A stretch of 64,000 nt of DNA from Amycolatopsis thermalba (lineage in GTDB: Bacteria; Actinomycetota; Actinomycetes; Mycobacteriales; Pseudonocardiaceae). The notes below the pieces were generated by a model. It made no database searches and was not told the origin of the DNA. It was given only the letters and a program-made list of their open reading frames with translations. Below are positions 41,965 through 50,848 of the stretch, one piece after another. Where the stretch lies: contig NZ_PQHW01000015.1 of assembly GCF_003385215.1 (NCBI RefSeq), forward strand, positions 1 to 64,000, given 5' to 3'. Made by a program: the position numbers and the translations under genes. Each line of letters starts with the position of its first letter. The first letter of the stretch is position 1.

Positions 41965-43149
41965 ATGACGGATGTGACGGCGACCGCGGTGCGGATACTG
42001 CCCAGGACACTCCTGCTCACGCTGCTCGGCGTCAGCACGATGACCATCATGGCCAGCGCCACCATCACGCCCGCCCTGCCGGGCATGGAACACCACTTCG
42101 CGGGTACGCCGCACGCCGCGCTGCTGGTCCGGCTCGTCCTCACCCTGCCCGGCCTCGCGATCATGCTCGCCGCGCCGGTGCTCGCCCGGCTGAGCGGCCG
42201 GGCCGGGCGGGTCCGGGTGCTCGTGGCCGGCCTCGCTCTCTACGTCGTCGGTGGCGGGTCGGGCCTGGTGCTCGACTGGCTGCCCGGTCTGCTGGCCGGG
42301 CGCGCGGTGCTCGGCGTCGGCATCGCGGCGATCATGGTCACCTCGACCGCCCTGCTCGCCGACCACTACCCCGCCACCGAGCACGGCCGAGTGCTGGGCC
42401 TGCAGGGTGCCGCGATGGGGTTCGGCGGTGTCGTCGCCCTGCTGCTCGGCGGGGTCCTGGCCGACCTGAGCTGGCGCGGGCCGTTCGCGGTCTACCTGCT
42501 CGCCCTGCCGATGCTCGTGCTCGTCCTCCGGTTCGTGCCCGAGGCGCCGACGACCGCGCCGTCGCCGGACGGTCCACAACGGACACCGCGGCTGTTCGGC
42601 CTGTACGCACTGATGTTCCTCGGCGTCGTCGTCTTCTACACCGTCCCCACGCAGGCCCCGTTCTGGCTGGGTGAGATCACCGGCACCGGCCCGGTCGTGG
42701 TGGGCGTGCTGATCGCCGCGATGAACCTGGTCATGACGCTGGTCGGCCTGAACTTCCGGCGGCTGCGCGCCCGCTGGGACTTCCGGGTCCTCGCCGCGGC
42801 GATCTTCGCCGCCTACGCGGCCGGCCTGGTCGTCGTCGGCCTCGCCGGCGGGATCTGGATGGCGGCGATCGGCATGCTCATCACCGGCATCGGCATCGGC
42901 CTGCAGAACCCGGTGATGAACGGCTGGGTGGTCGCCTCGGTGGACCCCGCGGCCCGCACCCGCGCGCTCGGGATGCTCACCTCGGCGCTGTTCCTCGGCC
43001 AGTTCGCCTCGCCGCTGATCGCGCAACCGGTGGTCGACGGCGTCGGGCTCGGGAACACCTTCGTGCTCGCCGGCGCGCTCGGCCTGGTGATTTCCGTGGT
43101 GCTGGTTTTCCGGCGCGGCAGGGCAACCTCGGATTCCCCGGCGGCGTAA
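41965..43149 (+). CDS. MFS transporter (CynX/DHA-like)
   Basis: Twelve-helix major facilitator of 394 aa. Helix 1-2 region TMTIMASATITPALPGMEHHF and the GLQGAAMGFGGVVALLLGG segment of the central helices are typical of small drug/metabolite exporters. Translation begins at ATG 41965, 7 nt after a -10 hexamer, so the message is probably leaderless. A promoter with a 19-bp spacer suggests control by an unlinked MerR-type regulator. The substrate is unknown. Confidence 0.85.
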   Translation: MTDVTATAVRILPRTLLLTLLGVSTMTIMASATITPALPGMEHHFAGTPHAALLVRLVLTLPGLAIMLAAPVLARLSGRAGRVRVLVAGLALYVVGGGSGLVLDWLPGLLAGRAVLGVGIAAIMVTSTALLADHYPATEHGRVLGLQGAAMGFGGVVALLLGGVLADLSWRGPFAVYLLALPMLVLVLRFVPEAPTTAPSPDGPQRTPRLFGLYALMFLGVVVFYTVPTQAPFWLGEITGTGPVVVGVLIAAMNLVMTLVGLNFRRLRARWDFRVLAAAIFAAYAAGLVVVGLAGGIWMAAIGMLITGIGIGLQNPVMNGWVVASVDPAARTRALGMLTSALFLGQFASPLIAQPVVDGVGLGNTFVLAGALGLVISVVLVFRRGRATSDSPAA

Positions 43150-43185
43150 GGAGCTTCGTAAGCCCACCGACAGGGAGGAAAGGGC

Positions 43186-43551
43186 ATGCGCGTCAAGGGA
43201 ATCATCATGGGGGCGGCGACCGGGGCGGTCGGGCTGGCGATGTTCGCGACGCCCGCCGCGTCCGCGTCCGGCCCGGTGGACTGCGACCCGAACCCGGGTT
43301 CGACCGGCTCGTGCGGGTGGATCAACGTGGAGCCGGACGTGGTCCACCGCGGCGACGTGGTGGACGTGGAGGCCAGGTGCCTGAACGCGGAGGCCTACCC
43401 GGTGTCGGACGTGCTGCTGAACTTCACCCCGACCGCCGAGCCCACCCACTGGTCGGCAACGGTCTCCCGCAAGGCGAGGCCCGGCGAGCACACCGCAACG
43501 ATCACCTGCCCGGAAAACACCTACACGACAACGTTCTTGGTGGTCCGATAA
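43186..43551 (+). CDS. small secreted protein
   Basis: Exported protein of 121 aa. Residues 1-27 form a Sec signal peptide with a hydrophobic core (GIIMGAATGAVGLAMFATP) and a predicted cut after ASA. The mature part is an Ig-like or beta-sandwich stretch with three cysteines in CDPNPGSTGSC and EARC, plus TCPENTYTTTFLVV at the end. The function is unknown. A strong GGAGGAAAGG lies 3 nt before the ATG. Confidence 0.75.
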   Translation: MRVKGIIMGAATGAVGLAMFATPAASASGPVDCDPNPGSTGSCGWINVEPDVVHRGDVVDVEARCLNAEAYPVSDVLLNFTPTAEPTHWSATVSRKARPGEHTATITCPENTYTTTFLVVR

Positions 43552-43565
43552 GGACAGACGCGAGG

Positions 43566-43606
43566 CCGCCGGACGGTTCCGCCTCACGATCCGGACCGTT
43601 CGGCGG
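43566..43606. terminator. bidirectional hairpin between convergent genes
   Basis: Imperfect arms CCGCCGGACGGTTCC (43566-43580) and GGACCGTTCGGCGG (43593-43606), with one mismatch and one bulge, fill the 56-bp gap between two converging stop codons. Confidence 0.65.
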
Positions 43607-43607
43607 A

Positions 43608-44384
43608 TCACCTTAGTGGCTTGTAGCCGACTCCGGCAAGGCTTCCTCGACGAGCACGCTGGTCGTGAAGTGCGCGGGGGATGCTCGACCGCCAATCGGC
43701 CGCCGGAACCAGGCCCGGCGGAACGAGTTCGAGCCCCCGGAAGAACTCCGATATCTGCCCGGCCGTCCTCGGGATCACCGTGGCCGAATCCCGCGTGTAA
43801 CGCCGGACCAGTTCGGCGCGGTCATCGGGACTGGCCGACGCGTCGTCGACCACTCCGTGCGAGATGACGAGGTAGCTGCCCGGCGCCAAGGCCTCAACCC
43901 AGTCGTGGACCGGTGACGCGGGCTGGTCGATGAAATGCAGTACCGCGTTCATGAGCAACGCGGTGGGCTCCGCGAGGTTCAGCGGCCCATCCAGCCGCCG
44001 GAGCACCTCCGCCGGGCGACGAAGGTCACCGGAAATCACCTGAGCCTTCGCGTAACCGCTGGTCAGGCCGGACAGCGCGTCGACGACGTCCGGGTCGTTG
44101 TCGACGTACACGACGCGTGCGCCGGAGGCGAGTTCGTGGACATTGCCCCCAGGCGTCGGGTAGCCGGCGCCGACATCGAGGAACTGACGGATCCCCTGCT
44201 CGTGGCAGAACCTGACCGCCCGTTTGAGGAACTCGCGGCTGAGCTGCGCCCACTCCACGATGAAGGGAATCAACGGGTAGACCGTCTCCTCGGCGAATGC
44301 CTGTTCCACGTCGCCGTAGTGCCTTCCGCCGAGGTAGAGGCTGTAGAGCCGGGGGGCACTGGGTCTCTGCGCGTCCGAGGTCAA
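43608..44384 (-). CDS. DUF574 SAM-dependent methyltransferase
   Basis: Actinobacterial DUF574 (Methyltransf_19) protein of 258 aa. It has the SAM motif QFLDVGAGYPTPGGNVHEL and the following ARVVYVDNDPDVV acidic loop; YSLYLGGRHYGDVEQAFAE is the usual N-terminus. The target is unknown. Starting at TTG 44384 makes a TTGA overlap with the stop of the phosphatase gene, and AAGGAG lies 10 nt upstream; no ATG or GTG is available nearby in frame. A paralogue lies at 47026-47907. Confidence 0.85.
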   Translation of the reverse strand: MTSDAQRPSAPRLYSLYLGGRHYGDVEQAFAEETVYPLIPFIVEWAQLSREFLKRAVRFCHEQGIRQFLDVGAGYPTPGGNVHELASGARVVYVDNDPDVVDALSGLTSGYAKAQVISGDLRRPAEVLRRLDGPLNLAEPTALLMNAVLHFIDQPASPVHDWVEALAPGSYLVISHGVVDDASASPDDRAELVRRYTRDSATVIPRTAGQISEFFRGLELVPPGLVPAADWRSSIPRALHDQRARRGSLAGVGYKPLR

Positions 44385-45067
44385 GGTGGGGCTGCTCCTT
44401 CGCTCGCCATGATGGCTGCGGCCAAGTGGGCCGTGTCGTTGTGGGTGACCTGCACCCAGCGATGGTGTCGCTCCCGGATCCCGGGGACGAGGGGCTGCCG
44501 CTCCCAGCGGGTGATGCCAGTCGGAGTGACCTCGAACCCGGCGTGCACCCGTGCCTCTGGCGGCAACCGGAGAAAGAGATGAGCCGCTGTGGTGACGGTT
44601 TCCCCATGCCCGATGACGAGGATCCGCTCTCCCCGATGCCGATCGAGCAGCCGGGTGAGCCCTGCGGTGACGCGGACGAGATAGTCCTTCCACGTCTCCG
44701 CTCCCGGCGCGACGGCGATGTCCAGCCCGTCCTCGGGCCCCGCGCGGACCTCGGAGAGCACTTCCCGCCAAGGACGGCCGTCGGCCTCGCCGTAGTCGGG
44801 ATCGCGCAGGTCGTCGGAGACGGTGAGTGGGAGGCCGAGCCGCGCTGAGACGACTTCCGCGGTCTCCGCGACGCGCCGCACCGAAGTGGCGTACAGCGCG
44901 GCGAACGGCTTGACGTCGTGCTCCTGCGCGAGCGCAGCGGCCAGCCGGGCGGCTTGCCACCGGCCCAGCTCGGTCAGTCCGGTACATCCGCGGGGGCCTC
45001 CGACGATCCCCTCCCGGCCGCACCGGGACTCCCCATGGCGCGCGATAACCAAACCAGTGCTCTCCAT
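44381..45067 (-). CDS. histidine phosphatase family protein
   Basis: Phosphoglycerate-mutase-like phosphatase of 228 aa. The catalytic phospho-His motif ARHGES is at about 9-14 and the second active-site His in LVIGHGET. GLTELGRWQAARLA and YATSVRRVAETAEV are usual features. A probable general phosphatase acting on sugar phosphates or a nucleotide. The ATG at 45067 follows GGAGGG by 6 nt. It is coupled to the DUF574 methyltransferase by a 4-bp overlap. Confidence 0.87.
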   Translation of the reverse strand: MESTGLVIARHGESRCGREGIVGGPRGCTGLTELGRWQAARLAAALAQEHDVKPFAALYATSVRRVAETAEVVSARLGLPLTVSDDLRDPDYGEADGRPWREVLSEVRAGPEDGLDIAVAPGAETWKDYLVRVTAGLTRLLDRHRGERILVIGHGETVTTAAHLFLRLPPEARVHAGFEVTPTGITRWERQPLVPGIRERHHRWVQVTHNDTAHLAAAIMASEGAAPP

Positions 45068-45181
45068 CCTGGCCCTCCCGCCGGATTCCGCAGCCTTGAC
45101 GAACCGCCCTGCGTGGCGTACGCGCAGGGCAATACCGCTTCGGCCACACCCGGAATGGCAACGGGACGGGCACAATGTGTT

Positions 45182-45229
45182 CGGCAACGCCGCGTCGTAC
45201 GGCGCTGCCGAGCAAAACGGTAAATACCG
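45182..45229. other. hairpin and palindrome in the 275-bp divergent gap
   Basis: The gap 45068-45342 between the phosphatase and the PAS-like gene holds near-perfect 11-bp arms at 45182-45192 and 45200-45210 (one mismatch, 7-nt loop). The palindrome CGGTAAATACCG follows at 45218-45229. Both lie where the two divergent promoters should be. Confidence 0.5.
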
Positions 45230-45342
45230 TCCGTCATCCCGTCTAGGCCTGGTTGGGTGGATCAGTTTTCACCACGCCTCACATTTGGTTAACCTCTCGT
45301 CCGAGGTTCCGAATCGATCGGCACCTGACCGGACGAAGGTCG

Positions 45343-46506
45343 GTGAAGAACGTGAACGCCGCTCGGCGACAGCCGGGGACCGCGGAAGGAAACTGGGTAC
45401 TGGTCGACACCCGGCCCGACGACCCTCAGCGCGACAGGCACCGCGGGCGCAAGGTCGGACTCCTCCTCGCCGTGGGCCAGGCGAGCTACCACGGAGTCGC
45501 ACCGCGGAACGCACTCGACCACCGCCTCGCCCAGCATCTACTCAGGTACCGGCTGGAGCAGGCCGTGCGTGAGGGGAACCGGGTCGAAGCGGACCGGGTG
45601 ATCTACGCGGGCCGCGAGTGGAAAGTCCGCGTCCTGCCTATCACTTCACCCATCACCGGAACGGTGGTTGCGGCTGTGGGGTGCTACATCGACGCCGCCA
45701 CGGACTGGGCAACGGTGCCGCCCCCGCTCGTGGGCAGTTGGGAGTGGCGGATCACCGAAGCGGGAGCCGATCACGAGAACACGATCGCATGGACCGACGA
45801 GCTGTTCGAGCTGTACGGCTTGGCGCCACCGGAGGAGGAATCCCAGCCGGGCACGCCGAGGGAGCCCGCGGTTCGTCGGCGCTTTCCACACGGCCGCTGG
45901 TGGGACGGCACCTACTTCCTGAACAACCTGGTGATGGACTCGTGGCGCCCCGCGGTGCAGGAGTTCCGGGACCGGCTTCTGCACGACAGCGGCGGTGGTC
46001 TGCACCTCTGCAGCTTCAAGGCCCAGCACCGGGTGACCGGTCAACCGGTCGCGCTTCGCCTGGCCGGCCGGGCGGCTGCCGGCATGCCGGGGTGGTTCCA
46101 CGGCATCGTCACCATGGACGTCGGTGCGCGCAAGAACGCGACCTTTCCGACACCTCGACCACTGGCCCAGGCCTTTCTCGAAGCGTCCCGCGATCCGCTG
46201 ATCGTCGTGGATCGGATGCTGGAGGAACTGGACTCCGCGAACTCGCACTTCGACGGGTTGAACCTCGCGGTGCCGACCGACCACCACGTGCGCAAACTGG
46301 TACACCCGTTCGACGTACCCGCCCTGACCAAGCTCCTGAGGGAAGCCGGAGCAGCACCGGAACGCCCGGTGGGTCCGCAACGGCTGCGCCTCGCCACGTT
46401 GTCCGCGGACGTGTGGCGCGAATTCGAGATCCTGGCCGTCGGCGACGCACCCACCAGCGGAGGCGAGGTTCGTTACGTCGTGTGCCGGATCAGCGAGCCC
46501 TCGTGA
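45343..46506 (+). CDS. PAS/GAF-like protein of unknown function
   Basis: Soluble protein of 387 aa. The middle region (about 125-290) looks PAS-like: WEWRITEAGADHENTIAWTDELFELYGL is followed by a second, weaker repeat ending GWFHGIVTMDV. No kinase, HTH or cyclase output domain follows, so any signal must pass to a partner. The GTG at 45343 has GAAGGT upstream; an earlier GTG/ATG in frame gives a basic leader. It is divergent from the phosphatase/methyltransferase pair and followed by an IS remnant. Confidence 0.65.
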   Translation: MKNVNAARRQPGTAEGNWVLVDTRPDDPQRDRHRGRKVGLLLAVGQASYHGVAPRNALDHRLAQHLLRYRLEQAVREGNRVEADRVIYAGREWKVRVLPITSPITGTVVAAVGCYIDAATDWATVPPPLVGSWEWRITEAGADHENTIAWTDELFELYGLAPPEEESQPGTPREPAVRRRFPHGRWWDGTYFLNNLVMDSWRPAVQEFRDRLLHDSGGGLHLCSFKAQHRVTGQPVALRLAGRAAAGMPGWFHGIVTMDVGARKNATFPTPRPLAQAFLEASRDPLIVVDRMLEELDSANSHFDGLNLAVPTDHHVRKLVHPFDVPALTKLLREAGAAPERPVGPQRLRLATLSADVWREFEILAVGDAPTSGGEVRYVVCRISEPS

Positions 46507-46514
46507 TGGGCTAG

Positions 46515-47040
46515 ACGAGTATTGCGTAATTCGAGGTGGTAGCCGAAGACGGACCAACGGTGTTCAAGATCAAATAGGTCACCCTGGCCGTGGCCCATGC
46601 GCTGCAGGGGTTCACCTCGGACGCCCGGTGGCTGCGGTTCCTGCCTACCCGGATACTGGTGTCTTCCGGAGCCCGCCCGGCCAGTCCGGCGACAAACGTC
46701 GTCCGCGCAATGCGTTACCACCGATCGAGCAGGTCATGCGCTGGTTGGCGACGGACACCGCCCTGTGGACCGGCAACACCTGGATCGTTGGCTCTACCCC
46801 GGTCGAATGCGGACACTCTCTGCCCACCGTGAAGCACAGCTCATCGAGTCGGTCAACGACACACTCAACGGCCAGTTGGCCTGGAACGGCACGGGGAGCC
46901 CACCACCGAGGGCGTCGGCGTCCGCATCGCCCAACGTCTCCTGAGCCTGACCGCGGCGATCTGGCACAACCGCACCACCGGCCAACCCGTCACCTGATCC
47001 CTAACCGCCTACGACCATGACACAGTTACGCACTACTCGT
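46515..47040. mobile_element. decayed IS982-family element
   Basis: Terminal inverted repeats ACGAGTATTGCGTAA (46515-46529) and its complement at 47026-47040 match at 14 of 15 positions and enclose about 500 bp of transposase remnants. A full IS982 element is near 1 kb. No clear target duplication remains at the borders. The right repeat supplies the last codons and stop of the flanking methyltransferase gene. Confidence 0.8.
46578..47018 (+). pseudogene. IS982-type transposase remnant
   Basis: Fragments in different frames line up in IS982 order: VTLAVAHALQGFTSDARWLR, then IEQVMRWLATDTALW with STPVECG, then LIESVNDTLNGQL, then RIAQRLLSLTAAIWHNRTTG and AYDH. There are at least two frameshifts and a stop after GQPVT. 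About 100 residues, including most of the catalytic core, are deleted at about 46835-46840. The first catalytic Asp (normally DSTP) is Gly. The gene cannot encode an active transposase. Confidence 0.82.
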
Positions 47041-47907
47041 CCAGGTATCCACGCGAGCCACAGCACCGCGCATCGTGCGCTTGGCCCAGTCGGTGTGCCT
47101 GACGTGGTTTCCCGGCTCGGGCAGGCAGTCCGGGAGGTACGTGACCGGGGTGACCAGTGTCATCCCGTCGAAGAACCGCTCGACCTGCGACACGTTGCGC
47201 AACACGAACGGAGTGCCGATATCCCGTTCGTACACTTGCGAAAGCGCAATAAAAGGCGCGAGAGCTTCCGAGGGGAGATCTTCACCGCAGCCCAGGGAAA
47301 GCGCGAAGCAGCTGCCGGGCGCCAACCGGTCGGTGTACTGCCTCACCACGTCGTAGAGGTCCTCACCGTCGCGAAGTTGCACGAACGACAGAACGCACAA
47401 CATGCCCAGCCAGACCGGCTCACTGAAATCCAGCTGGGCGCGCACCGCTCTGTCATCGAAGATCATCTCGGGTTCACGGAGGTCGGCGTGCACCACCGCG
47501 GTGTTCGCGTTCCCCGCGAGCAACCGCCGGTACTCCTGCACCGGCGCCTGTTCGTAGTCGACGTAGACGACCCGCGCGTCGGGCTGGCCCGGCTGCGCGA
47601 CCTCGTGCACGTTGCCCCAACGGGGAAATCCACAGCCCAGTTCGAGGAACTGGCGGACACCCGATTTCAACGCGTACCGCACGGACCGGACGAGGAACTG
47701 GCGGTTGAACCGCGCGACGTTCTCCGGGACGTCGCGGTGCTCCGGCGGAAATTCCGCCAGCATCCGGCGAGCCGCTTCCCGGTCGTGCTCGGTGAGGCCG
47801 CTACCCCCCAGCTGCACGTCGTAGACACCGCCACAGGTCGCCCGGTCCACAGTGTGGCGAGGACCGTAGACGATCTCGGTCACGTCGCCGTCCGGATCAG
47901 TCGCCAT
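47026..47907 (-). CDS. DUF574-type methyltransferase with IS-derived C-terminus
   Basis: SAM-dependent methyltransferase of the DUF574 group, 293 aa. The SAM motif QFLELGCGFPRWGNVHEV and the ARVVYVDYEQAPV loop are intact, as are the N-terminal FNRQFLVRSVRYAL helix and the C-terminal domain. The final codons WTSSA and TAA lie within the right terminal repeat of the IS982 remnant, so the native end was replaced. It resembles the methyltransferase at 43608-44384 in pattern. No partner gene is coupled to it. Confidence 0.83.
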   Translation of the reverse strand: MATDPDGDVTEIVYGPRHTVDRATCGGVYDVQLGGSGLTEHDREAARRMLAEFPPEHRDVPENVARFNRQFLVRSVRYALKSGVRQFLELGCGFPRWGNVHEVAQPGQPDARVVYVDYEQAPVQEYRRLLAGNANTAVVHADLREPEMIFDDRAVRAQLDFSEPVWLGMLCVLSFVQLRDGEDLYDVVRQYTDRLAPGSCFALSLGCGEDLPSEALAPFIALSQVYERDIGTPFVLRNVSQVERFFDGMTLVTPVTYLPDCLPEPGNHVRHTDWAKRTMRGAVARVDTWTSSA

Positions 47908-48032
47908 CGGCTCCCCCGATCCCCCGTTGGTTGTGGAACATCAACTTGTACCTGTCAAATCGGCGGCCGAACAGGCGGAAGAGAATCGGCTTCCCGCGCC
48001 ACCTCGACACGGGACCGCTCCTGACGGCCGGG

Positions 48033-48584
48033 TCAGCCGTGCCACGGGCCGGAACCTCGGTGATTCGCGCGGTCACCGGTGCTCACCTCCCTTCGTAGCC
48101 GGGTCAGCCGTGCCGTCAGCCCGGCGATCAAGAACTCCAGCCCATCGCCCCGGGACAGGCAGGTCTCTACCAGTACCGCATGCGCGGCGAGCTCGCTCTC
48201 CGCGGCGAAGCCGGCCCGGTCCAGTTCCGCGACCACGGCCTCCACCAGCGGCGCGGCCGGCCCGCTGCCGGTGGCCACCGCCCGTCCGACGCCCGGGTAC
48301 CGGGCGACCGTCTCGCGCATCCGGGCGGCGAGCAGGCGGATCCAGTCCGCCCACGCGCCGCCGTCGGGGAGGCTGATCGCGGCGCACACCTCCGCCACGA
48401 CGGCCGCCTCCACGTCCGCCCGGTTGCCCACGTGGTAGCGGATCACGTTGGCCCGCGCGCCGACCGCGGCCGCGAGGTCGCGCATCGTCCAGCCGGACAG
48501 GCCCCGCCGCCGGGTCAGGTCCAGTGCGGCCGTGACGACCACCGAACGCGTGATCGGCGCGCGCTCACGGACGGGCGTCGACAT
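48033..48584 (-). CDS. TetR-family regulator
   Basis: TetR-like repressor of 183 aa. The N-terminal HTH at about 12-55 reads ALDLTRRRGLSGWTMRDLAA and then ANVIRYHVGNRADVE. The C-terminal domain is unassigned. The ATG at 48584 follows GAGGTCCGGG, and the gene overlaps the end of the upstream unknown gene by 20 bp, so the two form one transcription unit and the regulator probably controls it. Confidence 0.83.
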   Translation of the reverse strand: MSTPVRERAPITRSVVVTAALDLTRRRGLSGWTMRDLAAAVGARANVIRYHVGNRADVEAAVVAEVCAAISLPDGGAWADWIRLLAARMRETVARYPGVGRAVATGSGPAAPLVEAVVAELDRAGFAAESELAAHAVLVETCLSRGDGLEFLIAGLTARLTRLRREVSTGDRANHRGSGPWHG

Positions 48585-49617
48585 CCCGGACCTCGATGCC
48601 GCTCTCGCTGTACCGGACCTCGATCTCCGCACCGCCGCGGGTGCGGAAATCGATGCGCGGGCGGAGCCGCGGGGGGCCGAACTCGAACTGGTGCCGCCCG
48701 CTGTGCCCGGCGGGGAACGCGCAGAGCGGCGGGTGCTCGGCGTCCGGGTCGAGAACCGCCTGCAGCAGCGCGGGGCCGCCCCGCCGCGGCGGCGGGATCA
48801 GGCACTGCGGCCGGATCACGACGTCCCGGCCGCGGTCGTCCCACAGCACCCAGTGGTGCTCGTCGCCGGCGATCTGCACCCGGGCGCAGTGCCGCCGGTC
48901 GGCGCCGCCGTGACCGGGTTCGAGGACGCACTCGGCGTCCATCCTCGGCACGAGCCGCGCGCCGGGCACGGCGGCCAGCTCGCGCAACGCCTCCTCCGGC
49001 AGGGTCGTGACCGCCCCGCAGACCCCGGGGCTCTCGTAGTGGCGCAACACGTCCTGCGTCGGCCGGAGCAGCCGCTGGTCCCGCAGGTCGGCCACGTGCA
49101 GACCGGCCCAGAGCCGCAGACCCGCGTGCTCCTGCTGCCCGGGCCGCCAGCGCACACGCCCCAGCTGCTCGGGGGCGACGAGCGCGAACCGGGCGATCCG
49201 GCGCAGGTCCCACAGGACGCTGGTGAGGACGGCGGGCCCCAGTTCGCGCCAGTCCCGCTCCACCCGCAGGTCCCGCACCACCACCGCGCGCGGCGGACCG
49301 GCGGTGACCTGGGCGTCCAGGGCGCCGGTCAACGTGGCGGTCGCGAGGTCGACGTGCTCGGACAGAAAGGCGCGCACCGCGTCGGCGAGACCGTTGAACA
49401 ACGCGACGTCGATCTGCCCGAGTGTGCGCTCGGCGAGGTCCACGACGGCGTACTCCACGTGGCCCACCTCGTCCCCGAACGCCAGGCACGCGGACGAGGT
49501 CCACAGCTCGACGCAGTCGTCCAGCAGGGATGGTGTGGTCCACCAGTAGTAGCGACGGACGTGGCTGATCTCGAGTGCGACGAGGTCGCGCACGGAGTGG
49601 ACGAAGCCCGATGTCAC
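48565..49617 (-). CDS. unknown protein with two Cys/His motifs
   Basis: Soluble protein of 350 aa in no family that I recognise. The N-terminal 200 residues are helical. The C-terminal part carries two similar motifs: Cys230-VLEPG-His236 followed by His243 and Cys244, and Cys299-AFPAG-His305 followed by His309. The spacing suggests two small metal- or ligand-binding knuckles. The GTG start is at 49617; TATAGA (49692-49687) may be its -10. It is cotranscribed with a TetR regulator. Confidence 0.6.
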   Translation of the reverse strand: MTSGFVHSVRDLVALEISHVRRYYWWTTPSLLDDCVELWTSSACLAFGDEVGHVEYAVVDLAERTLGQIDVALFNGLADAVRAFLSEHVDLATATLTGALDAQVTAGPPRAVVVRDLRVERDWRELGPAVLTSVLWDLRRIARFALVAPEQLGRVRWRPGQQEHAGLRLWAGLHVADLRDQRLLRPTQDVLRHYESPGVCGAVTTLPEEALRELAAVPGARLVPRMDAECVLEPGHGGADRRHCARVQIAGDEHHWVLWDDRGRDVVIRPQCLIPPPRRGGPALLQAVLDPDAEHPPLCAFPAGHSGRHQFEFGPPRLRPRIDFRTRGGAEIEVRYSESGIEVRDVDARP

Positions 49618-49780
49618 AGCAGGATCCCGTTCGACGAGGGGTCACGGCTGCCACACCCCATGATCGCGGGGACGGGCTCACCTCTTTCTATACCAGGACC
49701 GCCGCCCCCGCCAACACCCGTACGGGGCAGGTTCGCCCCGTAGTATCGATCGGCACTCGTCGTGGGTGTTGGGAGGTTCG

Positions 49781-50848
49781 GTGGTCGCCGAGGAGGAGTC
49801 GGCTGGGGTGCGTGCGCTGTGGCGTGCCCGGCGCGCGCCGGACGCCGCCGACGTGCTCGCCGCCGCCCGGCGCATTGCCGGGCACCTCAGCGACGGGCTG
49901 ACCGGGCCGGGCACCCGCGCGGCGGCCAAGGGCGTCCGGTCCCTGCTCGGCGTGCCCGCCGCCGGCCTGGCCGACCTCTCCGGCGCCATCACCTGGGCCG
50001 GCCACCCCGCCGACGAGGACGCCGCCCGGGAACTCGTCTCCGCCGTCCTGCACAGTGAGACCCCAGGCGGGAAGGCGCCGCTGCGGGCGGTGCCCCTCGA
50101 CGTCGACGACGAGCTGGCCGGCGTGCTCGTCGTCGAAGGCGAGGCGCCGCGCGGGGCCGTGCAGGAGGTCGCGAAACTCGTGTCCGCCGCGCTGGAGCGG
50201 GGCAAGCTGGAGGCCTCCGCCGAACGGGCCGCCCAGTCGGAACTGCGGGCGCTGCGCGCGGAGATCTCCCCGCACTTCGTCTACAACGCGCTCACCGTCA
50301 TCGCCTCGCTGGTGCGCTCCGACCCGGACCGCTCCCGCGAGCTGATGCTCGACTTCGCCGACTACATCCGGCACAGTCTCGCCAAGCACGGCGAGTACAC
50401 CGCGCTCGCGGACGAGTTCCACGCCATCGAGACCTACCTCGCGCTGCAGCGGGCCGTCCTCGGCGACCGGTTGCGCGTGCAGATCCGCGTCGCGCCGGAC
50501 GTGCTCGCCGTGCCGGTGCCCTACCTGGTGCTGCAGCCGCTGGTCGAGAATGCCATCCGGCACGGGATCGAGCCGCTCGGCAGGCCCGGCACGGTGTCGG
50601 TGCGCGGCGAGGCGGAAGGGAACGACTGCGTGATCAGCGTGGAGGACGACGGCGTCGGCATGCCCCCCGCGGACGCCGAAGCGGTGCTCTCCGGCGACGG
50701 CGAGCGCGTCGGGCTGGCCAACGTCGACCGGCGCCTGCGCACCGTGTACGGCCCGTGGTACGGCCTGGTCGTGGAGACCGCGCCGGGCGCGGGCACGCGG
50801 GTCGTGGTGCGGGTGCCGATGTTCCAGCCCGGGGTGATCCTGCCGTGA
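49781..50848 (+). CDS. LytS-type sensor histidine kinase
   Basis: Cytoplasmic sensor kinase of 355 aa. A GAF-like domain spans about 35-140. The His_kinase H-box with phospho-acceptor His165 (ISPHFVYNALTVIASLV) and an HATPase domain at about 245-350 (LVENAIRHG, then EDDGVGMP) follow. It lacks the transmembrane LytS domain, so the signal is intracellular. The GTG at 49781 follows GGGAGG; GTG 49766 would remove that site. It overlaps the response regulator by 4 bp. Confidence 0.9.
   Translation: MVAEEESAGVRALWRARRAPDAADVLAAARRIAGHLSDGLTGPGTRAAAKGVRSLLGVPAAGLADLSGAITWAGHPADEDAARELVSAVLHSETPGGKAPLRAVPLDVDDELAGVLVVEGEAPRGAVQEVAKLVSAALERGKLEASAERAAQSELRALRAEISPHFVYNALTVIASLVRSDPDRSRELMLDFADYIRHSLAKHGEYTALADEFHAIETYLALQRAVLGDRLRVQIRVAPDVLAVPVPYLVLQPLVENAIRHGIEPLGRPGTVSVRGEAEGNDCVISVEDDGVGMPPADAEAVLSGDGERVGLANVDRRLRTVYGPWYGLVVETAPGAGTRVVVRVPMFQPGVILP

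Noticed and set aside
46515-47040. Active insertion sequence
   Set aside because: The transposase is frameshifted, lacks most of its core and has lost a catalytic Asp.
47908-48032. Small gene between the methyltransferase and the TetR
   Set aside because: Only 125 bp, with no start with a ribosome site and no hairpin of note.
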